Shown: positions 17,718 through 29,200, numbered from the stretch's first letter. The stretch is DNA of 64,000 nt from Pterobdella sp. o SKG-2022 (GCA_964035795.1 OZ038321.1:14563971-14627970); one strand, 5' to 3'. Numbers and translations: made by a program. The notes: generated by a model not told the origin, from the sequence alone.

Positions 17718-18697
17718 CATTATAATACTAAAATAACAAATGATTATCGCGAAAAATGTTAAACATTGTAAATGAATTTAGTACGAGGCTTTTGATGGTT
17801 GAGTATGTGAAGTGTTTGTACACTAAGGTGGTCATCTTTATAGCTAATTAAATGGGCTAAAAACAATAAAGATTTCATATGCATTGTTAAACGAAACTTA
17901 TAGATTGATATTGGACCCAAAACTGCTTGAGAGGGCCGACTCCGATGAGTGGTGTTTACAGTTCGCAAGAATCGAGGCGTTAGAAACTTATTTGTCTCCA
18001 AACGATTTTATTAATTTTATGAATGCAATAAGTGTAACAAGTTATATTCTTTTTTTATCAATTCATATTAAAGCTTATTTTTTTCCTACATATCTGAAAC
18101 ATTCATCATGTTAAAACGTCACATGATAAATTTTCAGTTCGTTTAAAAATTACAACAAATGTCACACTACTTTATTGGATATCTTAAAAGAACTTAATGT
18201 CACACACCATTATAATACTAAAATAACAAATGATTATCGCGAAAAATGTTAAACATTGTAAATGAATTTAGTACGAGGCTTTTGATGGTTGAGTATGTGA
18301 AGTGTTTGTACACTAAGGTGGTCATCTTTATAGCTAATTAAATGGGCTAAAAACAATAAAGATTTCATATGCATTGTTAAACGAAACTTATAGATTGATA
18401 TTGGACCCAAAACTGCTTGAGAGGGCCGACTCCGATGAGTGGTGTTTACAGTTCGCAAGAATCGAGGCGTTAGAAACTTATTTGTCTCCAAACGATTTTA
18501 TTAATTTTATGAATGCAATAAGTGTAACAAGTTATATTCTTTTTTTATCAATTCATATTAAAGCTTATTTTTTTCCTACATATCTGAAACATTCATCATG
18601 TTAAAACGTCACATGATAAATTTTCAGTTCGTTTAAAAATTACAACAAATGTCACACTACTTTATTGGATATCTTAAAAGAACTTAATGTCACACAC
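17718..18697. repeat. Exact 490-bp tandem duplication
   Basis: 17718-18207 and 18208-18697 appear identical base for base on direct line-by-line comparison. The unit begins CATTATAATACTAAAATAAC and ends at CACACACCAT. It duplicates the LLERADSDEW exon of the iminopeptidase pseudogene. Confidence 0.92.
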
Positions 18698-19032
18698 CAT
18701 CATTAATTGCAGGCATTATTTCATGCATGGTGGTTTCTACCCCTACCCTGGCTACATCCTCGAAAATGTACACAAGATCAAACATATTCCTTGTACTATC
18801 ATCCAAGGTTGCTATAAAACTTTTTTAGTTAAAAGTATAGTAATAGTCTTGTATTATATCTTTATTTTGTTTCATGTGTATGAACAATATATGGTTTACA
18901 AACGGCTAGAGTTAACGACTACAATCATAGTGTTGTGTTTTATTTATAGATTGTTCACGAATAACTTACATTTTAGAAGTATGGTAGAAGATATTATATC
19001 GATTTTTCATGTTTTCATGTAAAAAAAATAAC

Positions 19033-19067
<35 letters not shown>

Positions 19068-19502
19068 AAAGGCCGTTATGATGTTATTTGTCCTTTCGAG
19101 ACGGCATGGGACCTATACAAAATAAATGGATTTTAATACATTTTCGCTCAGTTTTTTCCCATTTCATCTACATTGGTTTTATTCAAATCAACGTATTGCT
19201 TAGACTTTCGGTATACTTTCTATTTTTTTGTATTTCCACAAGTTTTTAGGATTGATCTCATGAAGCAATAGTTTTTTTGTGATTTCCCAAAATTTCAAAT
19301 GTTTCTAGGAACACAAACTTGTTTATGAAACAGAGGTTGCCTGAAGCTGAGTGGAGGGTGCTGGATGATTGTGGCCACTCAGCCAAAGAAGTCGGCATAC
19401 GCTCAGCTCTCATACAGGCCGCTGATAAGTACAAGAGTCTTTAATGGTTGATTCGTCATTCCAAATGTGTACTTGAAGGAATTCGTCAATCCATCTCGAA
19501 TC

Positions 19503-19690
19503 TTAACCCATTTGTGCCCAAAATGCTAATGACAGTAATTTTTTAATTGAAACTTTTGTTACTACGTCAAAACAATCTCAAAAAAACACAGAAAAAAAGA
19601 TTTAAATTAAAAAAAAATCAGCAAGATACAGGATGAGCTCATATGACATCAATGGGCACAAGTGTTCGCAAATGGGCTTTTAACCGCGTA
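19503..19690. mobile_element. Candidate TTAA-flanked MITE
   Basis: Bounded by TTAA on both sides. The left end reads CCCATTTGTGCCCA. The right end, on the complementary strand, reads AAGCCCATTTGCGAACACTT followed by GTGCCCA. TTAA duplication plus C-rich ends suggests a piggyBac-mobilised element, which is inference. A related right end occurs at 21571-21605. Confidence 0.5.
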
Positions 19691-19849
19691 GCATTAAAAA
19701 AAGGAGCTTGAAGATTTTAATTAACTTATATCTTATTTTTAAAGCAAAAATATGAAAATATTTCAGGTTTGAACCTAATTAAAATTTGAAAACAAATATA
19801 ATAAATTCATTTAATCATTATATTTATTTTAAAAATTATAAATTATAGC

Positions 19850-20320
19850 TCATTGAGTCGGTCAGTATCATCCACTAGCGGATATCTGTGGCTCAGCTAA
19901 CTGCACGTTTCCAATCACCTCGGTTTTGAGCCTTTATCATAAGATGATGAAGAGTCACCCATCATATTTGTGATCCCATCGCACCACTGAAGACGAGATC
20001 TCTAACGTTTCCTTTTCCCATTAATCAAAACAGTCATCATTTGTTTTTCTAGGCTTTCTGGACCACGTCGAGAAATATGACCAAAATAGGTAAGTTGCAT
20101 TCTGTAGATCTTTTGAATAAGTCTTTGACATAAATTTCTTGGAGAATACTATCATTTGTCCTGTAGTGCACCCAGAAAATTCGTAGCAGTCTTCTCCATG
20201 CCCACATCTCAAAAGCCGATATCCTCTTTTTTTTTCTGTTCTTGATAGTCCATGTTTCAGCACCATATAAAAGGATAGGAAAAACAAGTGTGTGCATTAA
20301 GCGAATTTTTTGTAGTCTTA
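19850..20320 (-). mobile_element. 3' fragment of RTE/endonuclease-RT type LINE
   Basis: The minus-strand frame contains LVFPILLYGAETWTIK, then FEMWAWRRLLRI and a degraded arginine- and tryptophan-containing tail. This is the C-terminal segment common to endonuclease-reverse transcriptase LINE proteins. Only this end is present and later codons are interrupted by stops. Confidence 0.75.
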
Positions 20321-20469
20321 GTTACACTATAACTATTTTTTCTATTATTCAAATTTTAGAAAACGAAATTTCACATATACTACCAAAAAAATTTATCAAA
20401 TTTTTTTAAAGTAAAAACTCTCATTCGTTTTTAAGATTATGATATGAAGAAAAACAAGCTACGCACTAA

Positions 20470-21600
20470 GTAACCGCAGTATCCGTGGTCTAGCGGTGCA
20501 TGGCTTGTTGAGACTCTTGACGGCCTTAAAAAGTTCAACTTGGGGGTCGGTCCACAGACTCTCGGGGCCCAGTGTGGTACTTATTTTGGGGCAGGTGAAG
20601 AGGTGAGGGGTTTCGTGAATTTTTGTTTGGCAGAGTGGGCATGAAGGTGAGGGATGAGATGAGGGTGAGATTTTGTTGAGGTATGAGAGGATGAAAGGTG
20701 ATTTGTTTGATCTGAGTTAGGCGAGAGTGCGGTGAGTGTGGTGGTCTATGGTGGTTTCTGATTCATGAATGGGTGGGGGTCGCTTGCTGAGGATTTTGTT
20801 GTGAGTGGATGATATGTAGTCATGTACTATTTTTGTGTGTATGGTTTTCATGTTGTTTTTTATTTGGGTGTGAGAGGTGGACTGGGTGGAGTTGAGGTTG
20901 TTGTTGAATGTGGAATGTTTTTTGTATCTGGGGTGGGCTTCTTGTGTGGTGAGTGGGTGTAGGGAATGAGTAAGGTGGGAGGCTTTTTGTGTGAGTTCTG
21001 ATGCGTGGAGTTTGAGATGGTTTTGGAGTGGGAGGATTTTGGTCTCTGAGTGGAGGTGTTAGTGTCTAGGATGCAGCCAGTGATTGTTCTCAAGGCTGCG
21101 TTTTGAATTTTTTGGAGTTTGTTGAGGGAGGTTGATGAGATGATGGGTGACCAGATGGTGTTGGCGTATTCGATGATGGGAAGGAGTAATGTTTTGTATG
21201 TGGTGATGAGTGTTTCTTTGCTTTTTCCCCAGTGTGTTGATGTGGGGAGTTTTAGGAGATTGAGTGTTGTTTTTGCTTTAGTGATGGTGTTGTCTGTGTG
21301 GGTGGAGTATTTTAGTTTAGGGTCAAAAGTTAAGCCAAGGATGGTAGGGTTGGAAGTAGTGGGATGGGAATGTTGTTGATGTGGATGTTCAGAGGTTTGT
21401 TATATTCTGATGGATCTGGGGTCATGAGAGTTGAGGTGGTTTTGGTAGGGTTGATTTGTAGGTTGTTATTGAGAGCCCATGTGTGTACTTCATTGAGGTA
21501 TGGGAGGAGGTTCTGGGTGGCTGTGTTGATGTTGGGGTGGGATGATGTTATGGTGATGTCAGCTGCGTAGGTGATGAGCTTATATGAGATCAAGGGCACA
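20470..21600 (-). mobile_element. 3' half of Jockey/R1-like LINE
   Basis: Minus-strand frames give YAADITITSSHPN (from an original YADD), LNNNLQINPTKTTSTLM, SLNKLQKIQNAALRTITG and, near the 3' end, CPLCQTKIHETPHLFTCP, a CCHC-type motif seen in this class. The order matches the second half of a Jockey/R1 ORF2. Shifts between frames show it is dead. GC content is clearly higher than in the surrounding DNA, which points to a relatively young insertion. Confidence 0.8.
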
Positions 21601-22060
21601 AACGGTTTAATGATTGATTCGTCATTCAAAATGGTGCACTTAAAGTACTTCATCGATCCATTTTGATCGATTTTTTTAGATAATAGTGACTGGTTCAAAT
21701 TGACTTGAAAATTCACCAATCAAATTTTATTTTTTCACATTAAAACTATTTTTGAATTGATTAGTTCATGTGATAAACGTTTATTGTTTAAATGAAAAAT
21801 CAAAAAATAATTATTCAAACCAAATAAAGAGTTGGAAATAAACAAAATAGAATTAGTTTGGAAAAATTATTTTTCAGCGTGAAGTTTTTGGTTGAAAACT
21901 CTTCATAGGTTATTTAGTAAGGAAGATCAAAGAATAAAAACTACTAACAAGTTTCCTTTTCAAATTTTTATTATATTCTACTTTTGTGTGTCAGCTGGAT
22001 ATATACAAGCATATGAAAGTAAACAAAAGCAGCTAATATAATTGAAAATTCTCAAGCCCC
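21601..22060 (+). repeat. Third copy of the iminopeptidase 3' flank
   Basis: TGATTGATTCGTCATTCAAA at about 21611 matches TGGTTGATTCGTCATTCCAA after the stop codons at 11133 and 19444. Similarity to 11140-11520 continues for several hundred bases, for example through the GAGTTGGAAA segment. No iminopeptidase coding exon is present just upstream, where MITE-like sequence and a LINE lie instead. Confidence 0.65.
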
Positions 22061-22174
22061 AAAATTTCATTCATTTTACTAAGTACTAAGGCTTCACTAA
22101 ACACCTAACAATAATTATGCTAGAAAAACAAAGTGGAATCAATCAATTTCTATTGCAGCTTTCTAATTAAAGAC

Positions 22175-23074
22175 TCAAATTTTGAAATTCACAGTTTTAG
22201 GGATCCATTTTATTTTTGAATCTTTGCATAATTGAACATTTTTTTGTTTCAATTTTTCATTTTCTTTTTTCTCATTATTTGAATCACACTCTTTAATATC
22301 ATCGATAATTCTTGTTCTGTTGATTTCTATATAAGTACCATTTCCTTGTCCATCAATCAATATGATTGAGTGTGTTCTAGTTCCTCGGAGGTTGCCTGAA
22401 ACGAAGAGTGAAGAAAACATGGGGTGGTCTGCAGGCCTGTAGAGACAAGGGTCTGGCCAGTGACGCGTCCTATCTCGAAGAAGCATTATGAGCTCATCCA
22501 ATAATTTTTCTTTATGATCTATGTGGTTCCAACGGGTTATAATCGCTTTGAACTTTTCTTCGCCGTACATTGTTTTCAATAGTGTTTCATTTAGCGGACT
22601 AACTCCAACTGCAAAGAATTCTTCGTTAACTTTTTTAACTTCTGAGTTTTCAGAATTCAACACAACACAATTCCAATTAGAACTATTTTCATGGGATAGA
22701 AACGGTTTTTTCTCTAAAAGAACAAGCGTCATAGGTTTGTAGCAATTAAATTTTGGCCATAATTTTTCAACAAATGTTTCTAAATCATTTGCATTGTTAA
22801 CAAACTCATCAACCAAATGGCCTCGTCGTAGTCCTTTTCTAGGTATTTTTGGGAAAGTGTCAAGTAACATTGCGAGTTTTCCTTTTGTGCTCAAAGCTAG
22901 CCAAGCTTCTTTTTTGTGTCCAGCGTTTGAATCGATTGATCCTAACACATGATCGTTTTTAAAAGAGAGTTTTTCCGTTGTTCTTTCATAGTATTCATCC
23001 CTATTATTTATCACTATAAGTTGATAAGTTTCCAGCATCAGATTGGAATTGATGAACACGAATCCAACGCACAT
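22175..23074 (-). CDS. TANGO2-like: TANGO2-family (NRDE) protein, single exon
   Basis: Intact 299-residue open frame with no introns. TANGO2 homologues are about 276 residues in mammals and are linked to Golgi/ER organisation, lipid and heme handling; their exact biochemistry is unsettled. The family signature is clear: MCVGFVF at the N-terminus, then INNRDEYYER near residue 25, WLALSTKGKLA near 57, RRGHLVDEF near 84 and GTRTHSIILIDGQG near 230. The C-terminal 50 residues are rich in Lys, Glu and Asn and extend past the usual end. No signal peptide or membrane span is evident. Neighbouring genes in this window are split by introns, so the lack of introns may reflect retroposition or intron loss. 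The gene sits just beyond the duplicated iminopeptidase flank and points away from the RPAP2-like exons. Confidence 0.93.
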   Translation of the reverse strand: MCVGFVFINSNLMLETYQLIVINNRDEYYERTTEKLSFKNDHVLGSIDSNAGHKKEAWLALSTKGKLAMLLDTFPKIPRKGLRRGHLVDEFVNNANDLETFVEKLWPKFNCYKPMTLVLLEKKPFLSHENSSNWNCVVLNSENSEVKKVNEEFFAVGVSPLNETLLKTMYGEEKFKAIITRWNHIDHKEKLLDELIMLLRDRTRHWPDPCLYRPADHPMFSSLFVSGNLRGTRTHSIILIDGQGNGTYIEINRTRIIDDIKECDSNNEKKENEKLKQKNVQLCKDSKIKWIPKTVNFKI

Positions 23075-25566
23075 GTTATATAAAAATATTTTTTTGCCAG
23101 AAACAGTTCAAAAATATTATAAATTTCAATTTGAAGAAGTTCAATAAAGTTTTATATAGTTTTACATGATTTTTGTCTTAAGAAATAGCCTTGCAGCGTA
23201 TATATATTTATTTATATTCACGTTGATATATATTGACATAATTTTTCAAACAGATAATAAGTTTTAGTTCTAGCAGTCACAAATGCAAACTAACAATACA
23301 GTTGAAGCAGATTCAAGCCAAATGTAACCAAGTGAAGTGATTGAATGATAATTAGGCCAATTATCTTCAAAAAGCGCCCATTTATATATTTCATCTATTT
23401 TTAGATTCAGTTTTATTCAAATGTAACAATGTTTTTTGATGCAATACTTTTGAGTTTTTTTAATAAACTAAAAATGAAAACTTCACTTTCTTAAGAGTAG
23501 CCGGTAAACAGATACATTTAACACAACCTTTCAAGTTTATTAATCACAATGTTTAGCGTCAATGTGTCACCAAACGATGATTCCATAATAAAGTCAAAGC
23601 TTAGTGAATAAACTCGTTGACAATTTTTATTGATAATATTTGTTCGTATCATATTAAACTCACATTTTTCTTATCTTTCAAAATGCAGTCAGCTCGTTTT
23701 TCTTTTGTTGAACCATGATATTTAGTGAGATGAGTTAAAACCAACAAATACTTTTGGGGTTTTAATTGAATTCTTTATTTTTTCTATAATTTATTTAATT
23801 ATTTTTCTGTTTTTAAGTGAAAAATTTCTTAAATAAATCGGTATTTCTTGAATATTTATAACTTTCGTTAAGTCAACTTTGCCATAAATAAGCTGTATAT
23901 ATATAGAGAAACTACTGCGACGAAGCCAATAAATGTATATAAAGGCTTCAGTTTTATAATGGCCGTACCTGGCACCCAAACGATCATAACACGAGGCTGC
24001 GACACTATCTCTATTAGGAGATAAATAAATTAAAATAATGAATAAGAATTGAAAAAAAATAAAATAAGCAAAAATACCAAATAAAATTTATATTTAGACA
24101 TGAGAATTTGTTGTTAATACTTGAAAATGTAACACCTTCAAGGGTAAGCTTCGAACTTTTTTAGAGTTTTTGAATGCCGATAAGATATCGGAAAATTTTT
24201 AAATAATTGTAAGCTGAGAAACAAAATTTCTCAACAATGCAGAGTATATATCTTTTAACATAGGAAATCTCAATTTTTTGTACAAAAAAAGTGTATTCGA
24301 GCAAAAAAACAAAGTTTTATAATAATATTCTTTTACTATTTAACTGAACTAGCTTATTAACAAAAAAACGATTTTATCAAACTAGTTTGTATACTTGATA
24401 ATGTGAGTTCAACTTACGAAAAGCTTCGTGTTATTATTCAGTTAATGAAAGTGTTTGATAAAACCGTTTTTTATTCTTTTACTAATAATTTATTGAATCT
24501 GTATATTAAATTTATTATTTATTAAGTCCACACTTTTTGAATTTAAGTCACTATGCCAAGCACAGCGGGAAACTATTTTTTTAGATGGATAGGAATTGCT
24601 TCTATTGTGAGCAAATAAATCTTGTTTCTTTCTCAAATGCTTAAAGATTTTTTTCACATAGCTTTGAATGCACTTCTAAAGCTCGAAAATTTTGTTAGGT
24701 ACCTCATCACTATTATTAAAATATATATTTATTTTAAACTGTCATCCATATGTTGCCGTTTCCAAATTTAGTTTCGTATTACCTAGTCTTTTAGAGGCGT
24801 CGTTTGTTCTTTTTGTAAACTTGAATTTCAAAAGTAAAACATTATAAGATGAAGATTTATAGTTTATAATGCCTAGGTTTTAATACAAATCATTTTTAGA
24901 GAGTTTTTTATGGTATTAAAATACTATCGAATGCTTATGTTTAATTTTATGTTATTAGCACTTGTTCTAAGGTTTGTTTTCGCTACATTAAATTTTTAGC
25001 AAGCGCTTTGATCTTTAAGGTAAAGCGCTTTATAAATACTGCATTACATTACATTACATTATGTAAAAGAATTAAACTTAATCCTAATTAAACAATATTA
25101 TGAAAATGATAATCACAGTTTCATTAAATAAGTCAATAATATGATTGTTTATATGATTTGTTTTGTTTAATAAAATCAATTTTACTTAGAAGAAGTACAA
25201 TAGACTGAATCTGAAAGATCACTTGATCATGTAAGCTAGCCTCACATAAAGCTTCGTGTCATTTAATAAATACTTTTTGTTTGTTGTCCTTACAATTTCA
25301 TTTACTTTTTATAGAAATTATATTTTTGTTTGGTTCTTTGCAAATAGATATTATCGTTCTATCTTAAGAATTACGAAATATTTTAAATCTGAGTTTATTC
25401 GAATCACTGCAAAAATTTGGCTTAAAATATGTATTAAGTATTCAAATTTTAGCGGTTTCGATACTTTCAAGATGCAAGTAAATGCCGATGAAAAGTTTAT
25501 TTTTTTCTATTTTTTATTAATTTAGTTGAAGTTTTTTAAAATGCGATAATATTAAATTTTTTCAAG
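23075..25566. other. Intergenic region with small repeats
   Basis: No gene recognised. Contents include the short hairpin motif around 24404-24440 (ACTTACGAAAAGCTTCGTGT), a GCGTCGTTTGTTC edge of the palindromic family near 24795, a SINE 3' body at 24955-25078 and another variant of the hairpin motif near 25226-25265. Small open frames have composition like random AT-rich sequence. Confidence 0.5.
24955..25078 (+). repeat. SINE 3' body
   Basis: TTTCGCTACATTAAATTTTT is followed by AAAGCGCTTTATAAATACTG and a CATTA-repeat tail. This matches the 3' half of the SINE at 32820-33006. The tRNA-like head is missing. Confidence 0.7.
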
Positions 25567-25944
25567 AGACTTAGACAAAAGTCCATCTCTTTTGGAAAAT
25601 ATTGAAGAAAGAAAACAAAAAAGACTGATCTTGGAAAGACAAGGAAGGAAATATGTTGAAATTATGGCTACTGAAGGTTCTGTATCGAAAGAACAACTAT
25701 ATAATTATGTGCGTTTTTAAACCAAAATTCCAGTTAAATAATTAGGAATATAGTTATTTGATAAGTTATTTATAATTTAAAGTTACAACTTTTGACATCT
25801 GAGCAATATGAAGACACAACTGAAGAAAGACTAATATCAAAGCATTGTGGTCTGCCTCTGTGTGCAAATGAACATTCTGCCAATGATGTGATGCATGTTC
25901 GAAAACGAGTCAACCAAATACTCAACCCTGAAGACAAGAGATAT
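25567..25944 (+). CDS. RPAP2-like: RPAP2/Rtr1-like exons (partial gene)
   Basis: Two compatible exons, 25567-25708 and 25793-25944, join in frame. They encode ERKQKRLILERQGRKYVE, then the SKEQLYN helix region and TTEERLISKHCGLPLCAN. Human RPAP2 has the same order, with DERSIVKLCGYPLC at the start of its zinc-binding Rtr1 domain, so the family assignment is good. RPAP2/Rtr1 proteins are phosphatase-like factors acting on the RNA polymerase II C-terminal domain. The first exon and the second cysteine pair of the zinc site (CSNFC in human) were not found. The end of the second exon at a GTTAAT donor is tentative. It may be a gene with small unrecognised exons downstream or a decaying fragment. 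Confidence 0.65.
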
Positions 25945-27839
25945 GTTAATATAATTACTGATTCCTTATTTTTCTTAAATTTCAAAATGATTATAAAGAC
26001 TTTATTTTTTTTGGGGTATATAGCATCTATTTAATAAATTTTTAGTTATTTTTAATATTTTGACAATAGATTAGCTGAAATTTTTTTAAATTTACTTTGG
26101 TCAATGAGATTGGTTATAATATTCAAGTGAAAAATTTATAATATGCTGTAAGTCTAGTTTTTTAATATATCATTTCCAATAGAAATTATTTCTTACAAAT
26201 CTACATCTAAAAAACCAATTGGCATCAATATTCTAAAGCTTTAATATAAATTTTTAAACTTGATGATGTTGATATGAATAATGCAAAGCTTAGTAATTAT
26301 AAAAATTCAGCTTAGTGCATTTTCCTTATTTTTAATTCAAGTAATATATATTTATCATATATCAACACTTCAAAAAATTATGAGTATCAATTAAGAAACT
26401 ACAAAGGGTTCATTTAAAATGTATTCAAATAAATGACAAGGAGTATATACTTACCAAAAATGGCTTGAGGTTTTTATTGATCATCAGTCATTCTAAAGCA
26501 AAAAATTTCAAACTTCTAAAACTTTGCTTCTTGGCTGTATATCAGATGTCAAAAATATAGTTGAATTAATCACAGTCATTTAGAAAGTTAAGTGAAACTA
26601 TTTGGGAATCATGACAAAAAATTTACATTATATTTTATACTTTATAGAAAAATGTGTTTTACAAATTTTTGAACTGTGGCAAGCTCAAGCAGATGCCAAA
26701 ATTGAATGATTGAGCTTGGCAGTTATGTATGAGTGTTCCTGCATTAATTTTGATATGCCAAAAAAAGCCAACAAAGATTCTTGAATTTCAAATAAACGAT
26801 ACTGTAACCAATGAAGAATAAGCAGACTATCAATGGTTTAGGAAAAAAAACATTAGAGAAGACAATAATCAATCTTGATGAATGGTACAGACATGAACAA
26901 GAGACAGAGAAAAGTGAAAGCAGAATGTTCAATTAGTGCAGAGATCTCAGGTCCTAATCAGTATCTGAATAAATTTTAGCCATTACCAAGGATTCTATCA
27001 TCTATGATATCGGATGTTGGTATGATCATTAATACTGTGCAATGTTATTATTCCTTTTCAGGAGGGTTTTAATAAAAACCATAAATTGCCTCTTTTGTTG
27101 GAAGACTGGCACTCTTAACATCTTCATATTTTTTTCAACACACTTTCAGCTTTTCTTTGATCTACTTCTCTCAAGGTTCATATTATACACTTTGAGTGTT
27201 TTTTAGGCTTACAAAAAACTAAGTCCAAGTAGTATTTATTTTGAAGAAAATAAATGGATACAATTTTATTGCTCATAGGATAAAAAATGACTAAATAAAT
27301 ACTTTTCTCTTTCCTTAACCAAAACTGTGAAAGAGAAAAATCTGAATGGTTCTCTACAGCCAGAAAAGAAAATAAAAAGAATAATGTATAAAAAACCTCA
27401 TATGCTCGAATGGAAATTTCAAAACTAATGGTTTGAATTTTAAAGCCTTCATAAGATATTGTATTATTTTCAGAGATTTTGCAGCAAACAGTGTCATGAC
27501 CTATCCATGCACATTCACCGACAAATACCCTCTGAACCATTATGGATACAGAGAGGAGCAGTCACTTGCTTCGATCTTCATCTACCCTCTAACCAATGAA
27601 CATTTCTATATTTGGTTTTTTGTAAATAAATTTTTTTATAATTGAAGCGTTTTTTAGTTTAAAGTTCTCGAAATTGTTGTATCACGAATCATTCTGAAGT
27701 CGGTATAGCAATATTAGAAACTGAATGAATATTGAAGAAAATTGCTATCTAAAGTGTTGGTGTGCTTCAAAAATAGGTTATAACAATTATTAATACTTTA
27801 TTGTAGCTTTGAAATCAATGTCGTGTTAGCCCTATTGCA
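25945..27839. other. Unresolved region downstream of RPAP2-like exons
   Basis: No exon could be assigned with confidence. Plus-strand frames near 26644-26706 (LQIFELWQAQADAK) and 26985-27040 (PLPRILSSMISDVG) look more protein-like than background. The latter faintly recalls the LPGLL segment of the RPAP2 C-terminal half. An open frame at 27433-27645 (ANSVMTYPCTFTDK) is not recognised. Confidence 0.3.
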
Positions 27840-29200
27840 TTGTCTTAGTTGCTTTCAAAAAATTCTCTAAGTCATTTCTAATACTTACAATTGAAACTTT
27901 TTTATCTGTTTTCTTTGAATTTGCCTTAAAAAACCACAGCCTTTTTTCGATCCTATCCAACATTTACTGAGCAAAAATCTCAGTGTTTTCAGTTTTGTTA
28001 CTTCAAGACATGCTTCTTGATTTTTTTTGGTGGAACCATTTCAAATCCGCAAGCCATAACTGGTCTTACTAAAGTTTAGTACATTGTTCATTCAACTTTT
28101 TGCTGAATTTTGTGATTACCTACTAGCCTTTCTCCAGCTTTTCCACCCAGATAGCGTTCGTATTCACTTTTTTTTAACAATCGTCATTGTTTTGAAGTAT
28201 TTCTGAAAAAAATATTTTTACATCGACTCCTTGAAGTCTGACGTTTTCAATGGCTCCGTTCATTTTTACGTCCCTCATAAATGTCCAGAACTATTCTCAC
28301 ATACTTTACTGCCAGTCCACAATTTCGCATGCAAACCCATAATTCCCCCTGTAGGCATTCTTTAGCTCTATAAAGACGTGGTGTAATTATTTTTGGTCTG
28401 CCATATACTTTTCTAAAAAAATCGCTCAGGCAATGAGGCATTTGTCATGCTTTTCATCGGTATGGGTCCATAAATAGCTTGCTGATTTTTTTCTTTAATA
28501 CCTAAATGCTGTATGTATTCATACCAACTTTTTTTTGATTTTTCAGATGGTATATATATATAATTAAACCCCTTTTTTTTTCTATTTTATCATATAAATA
28601 TTTTTAGTTTTCTGTTTACCTTTTTTAACTTTCACAAGGAGAGAGGTTCTAGTACTTTTTATCTATATAAGTCCTTTGAGGGCTTCACTCCGTATTTTTA
28701 CCCTCTTGTTTCCCATATTTCGCCACTTTCTCATTCCATCAGTAGGTTTTCAAAAAAAAGTTTTTTTGGATAAAATGCCCTATGTTTTTCATTTGTTTTT
28801 CTAATTAAACTTTTTATCGTTTTCTACTCATCTGGCAGTGCTTTTTGTTCATCTAACGCTTTTACCAAAAACCGACTTTCAATCATTGTTTCATAATTTA
28901 TGCCATTTTTTGTTGGTTAAGTTTGTAAGTTTTTAATTTTTTAACAAATAGAGTTTTTTCGCAGACCACTATCCGATTTTAGTCACTCCTTCGCTTACTA
29001 CTACTAGCTTTTAAGTTGGCTTTTCTCCGCAAAATATAGTCAATCTTTCTGCTTCCACCTCCACTTTGCATGTCATCACATATTTTTGCACAAATTAATA
29101 AAATTTTCATTCACTTTGGGAGCATTATTATTTTTGATTATGTCCACATTTGCCTCTTGTTTCCACCGAGTAACAGCTTTCTAATTCGGAATTGAATATA
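27840..29200 (-). mobile_element. Decayed RTE-like endonuclease/reverse transcriptase LINE
   Basis: Minus-strand fragments, reading from 29200 down: SGGGSRKIDYILRR (endonuclease end), ELWVCMRNCGLAVKYVRIV with DIYEG (RT core), and a C-terminal block around VLEVTKLKTLRFLL. The order is right for one element but stops and shifts are everywhere. The TSDs were not found. It appears older than the LINE at 20470-21600. Confidence 0.7.

Larger units (their letters stand above)
16761..19444 (+). pseudogene. Second proline iminopeptidase copy, deleted and decayed
   Basis: This is a direct duplicate of the gene at 6654-11133. Retained pieces are exon 1 (16761-16894), the WSEWEMATSR exon (17650-17702), two copies of the LLERADSDEW exon (about 17884-18000 and 18374-18490), the HYF exon (about 18714-18808), the RYDV exon (about 19070-19119) and the last exon (19334-19444). 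Exons 2 to 6, carrying HGGPGGG, DQRGAG and the nucleophile GGSWGS, are absent. Other lesions: CGA became the stop TGA at 17671-17673, the donor after the RYDV exon changed from GT to AT, and the donor after the ARIEA exon changed from GTAAGA to GTTAGA. The last exon still encodes the CGHSA histidine motif. Without the serine it cannot be an active hydrolase. Transcription is not excluded. Confidence 0.88.

Noticed and set aside
17884..18604. Two identical 76-codon frames as new small genes
   Set aside because: They are duplicated iminopeptidase exon 8 reading into its intron because the donor changed from GTAAGA to GTTAGA.
22521..22742. Plus-strand 73-codon frame
   Set aside because: It lies wholly antisense inside the TANGO2-family gene and resembles nothing.
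27178..27540. Minus-strand 120-codon frame
   Set aside because: No family resemblance, AT-rich background composition and no splice context; kept as unexplained rather than called a gene.
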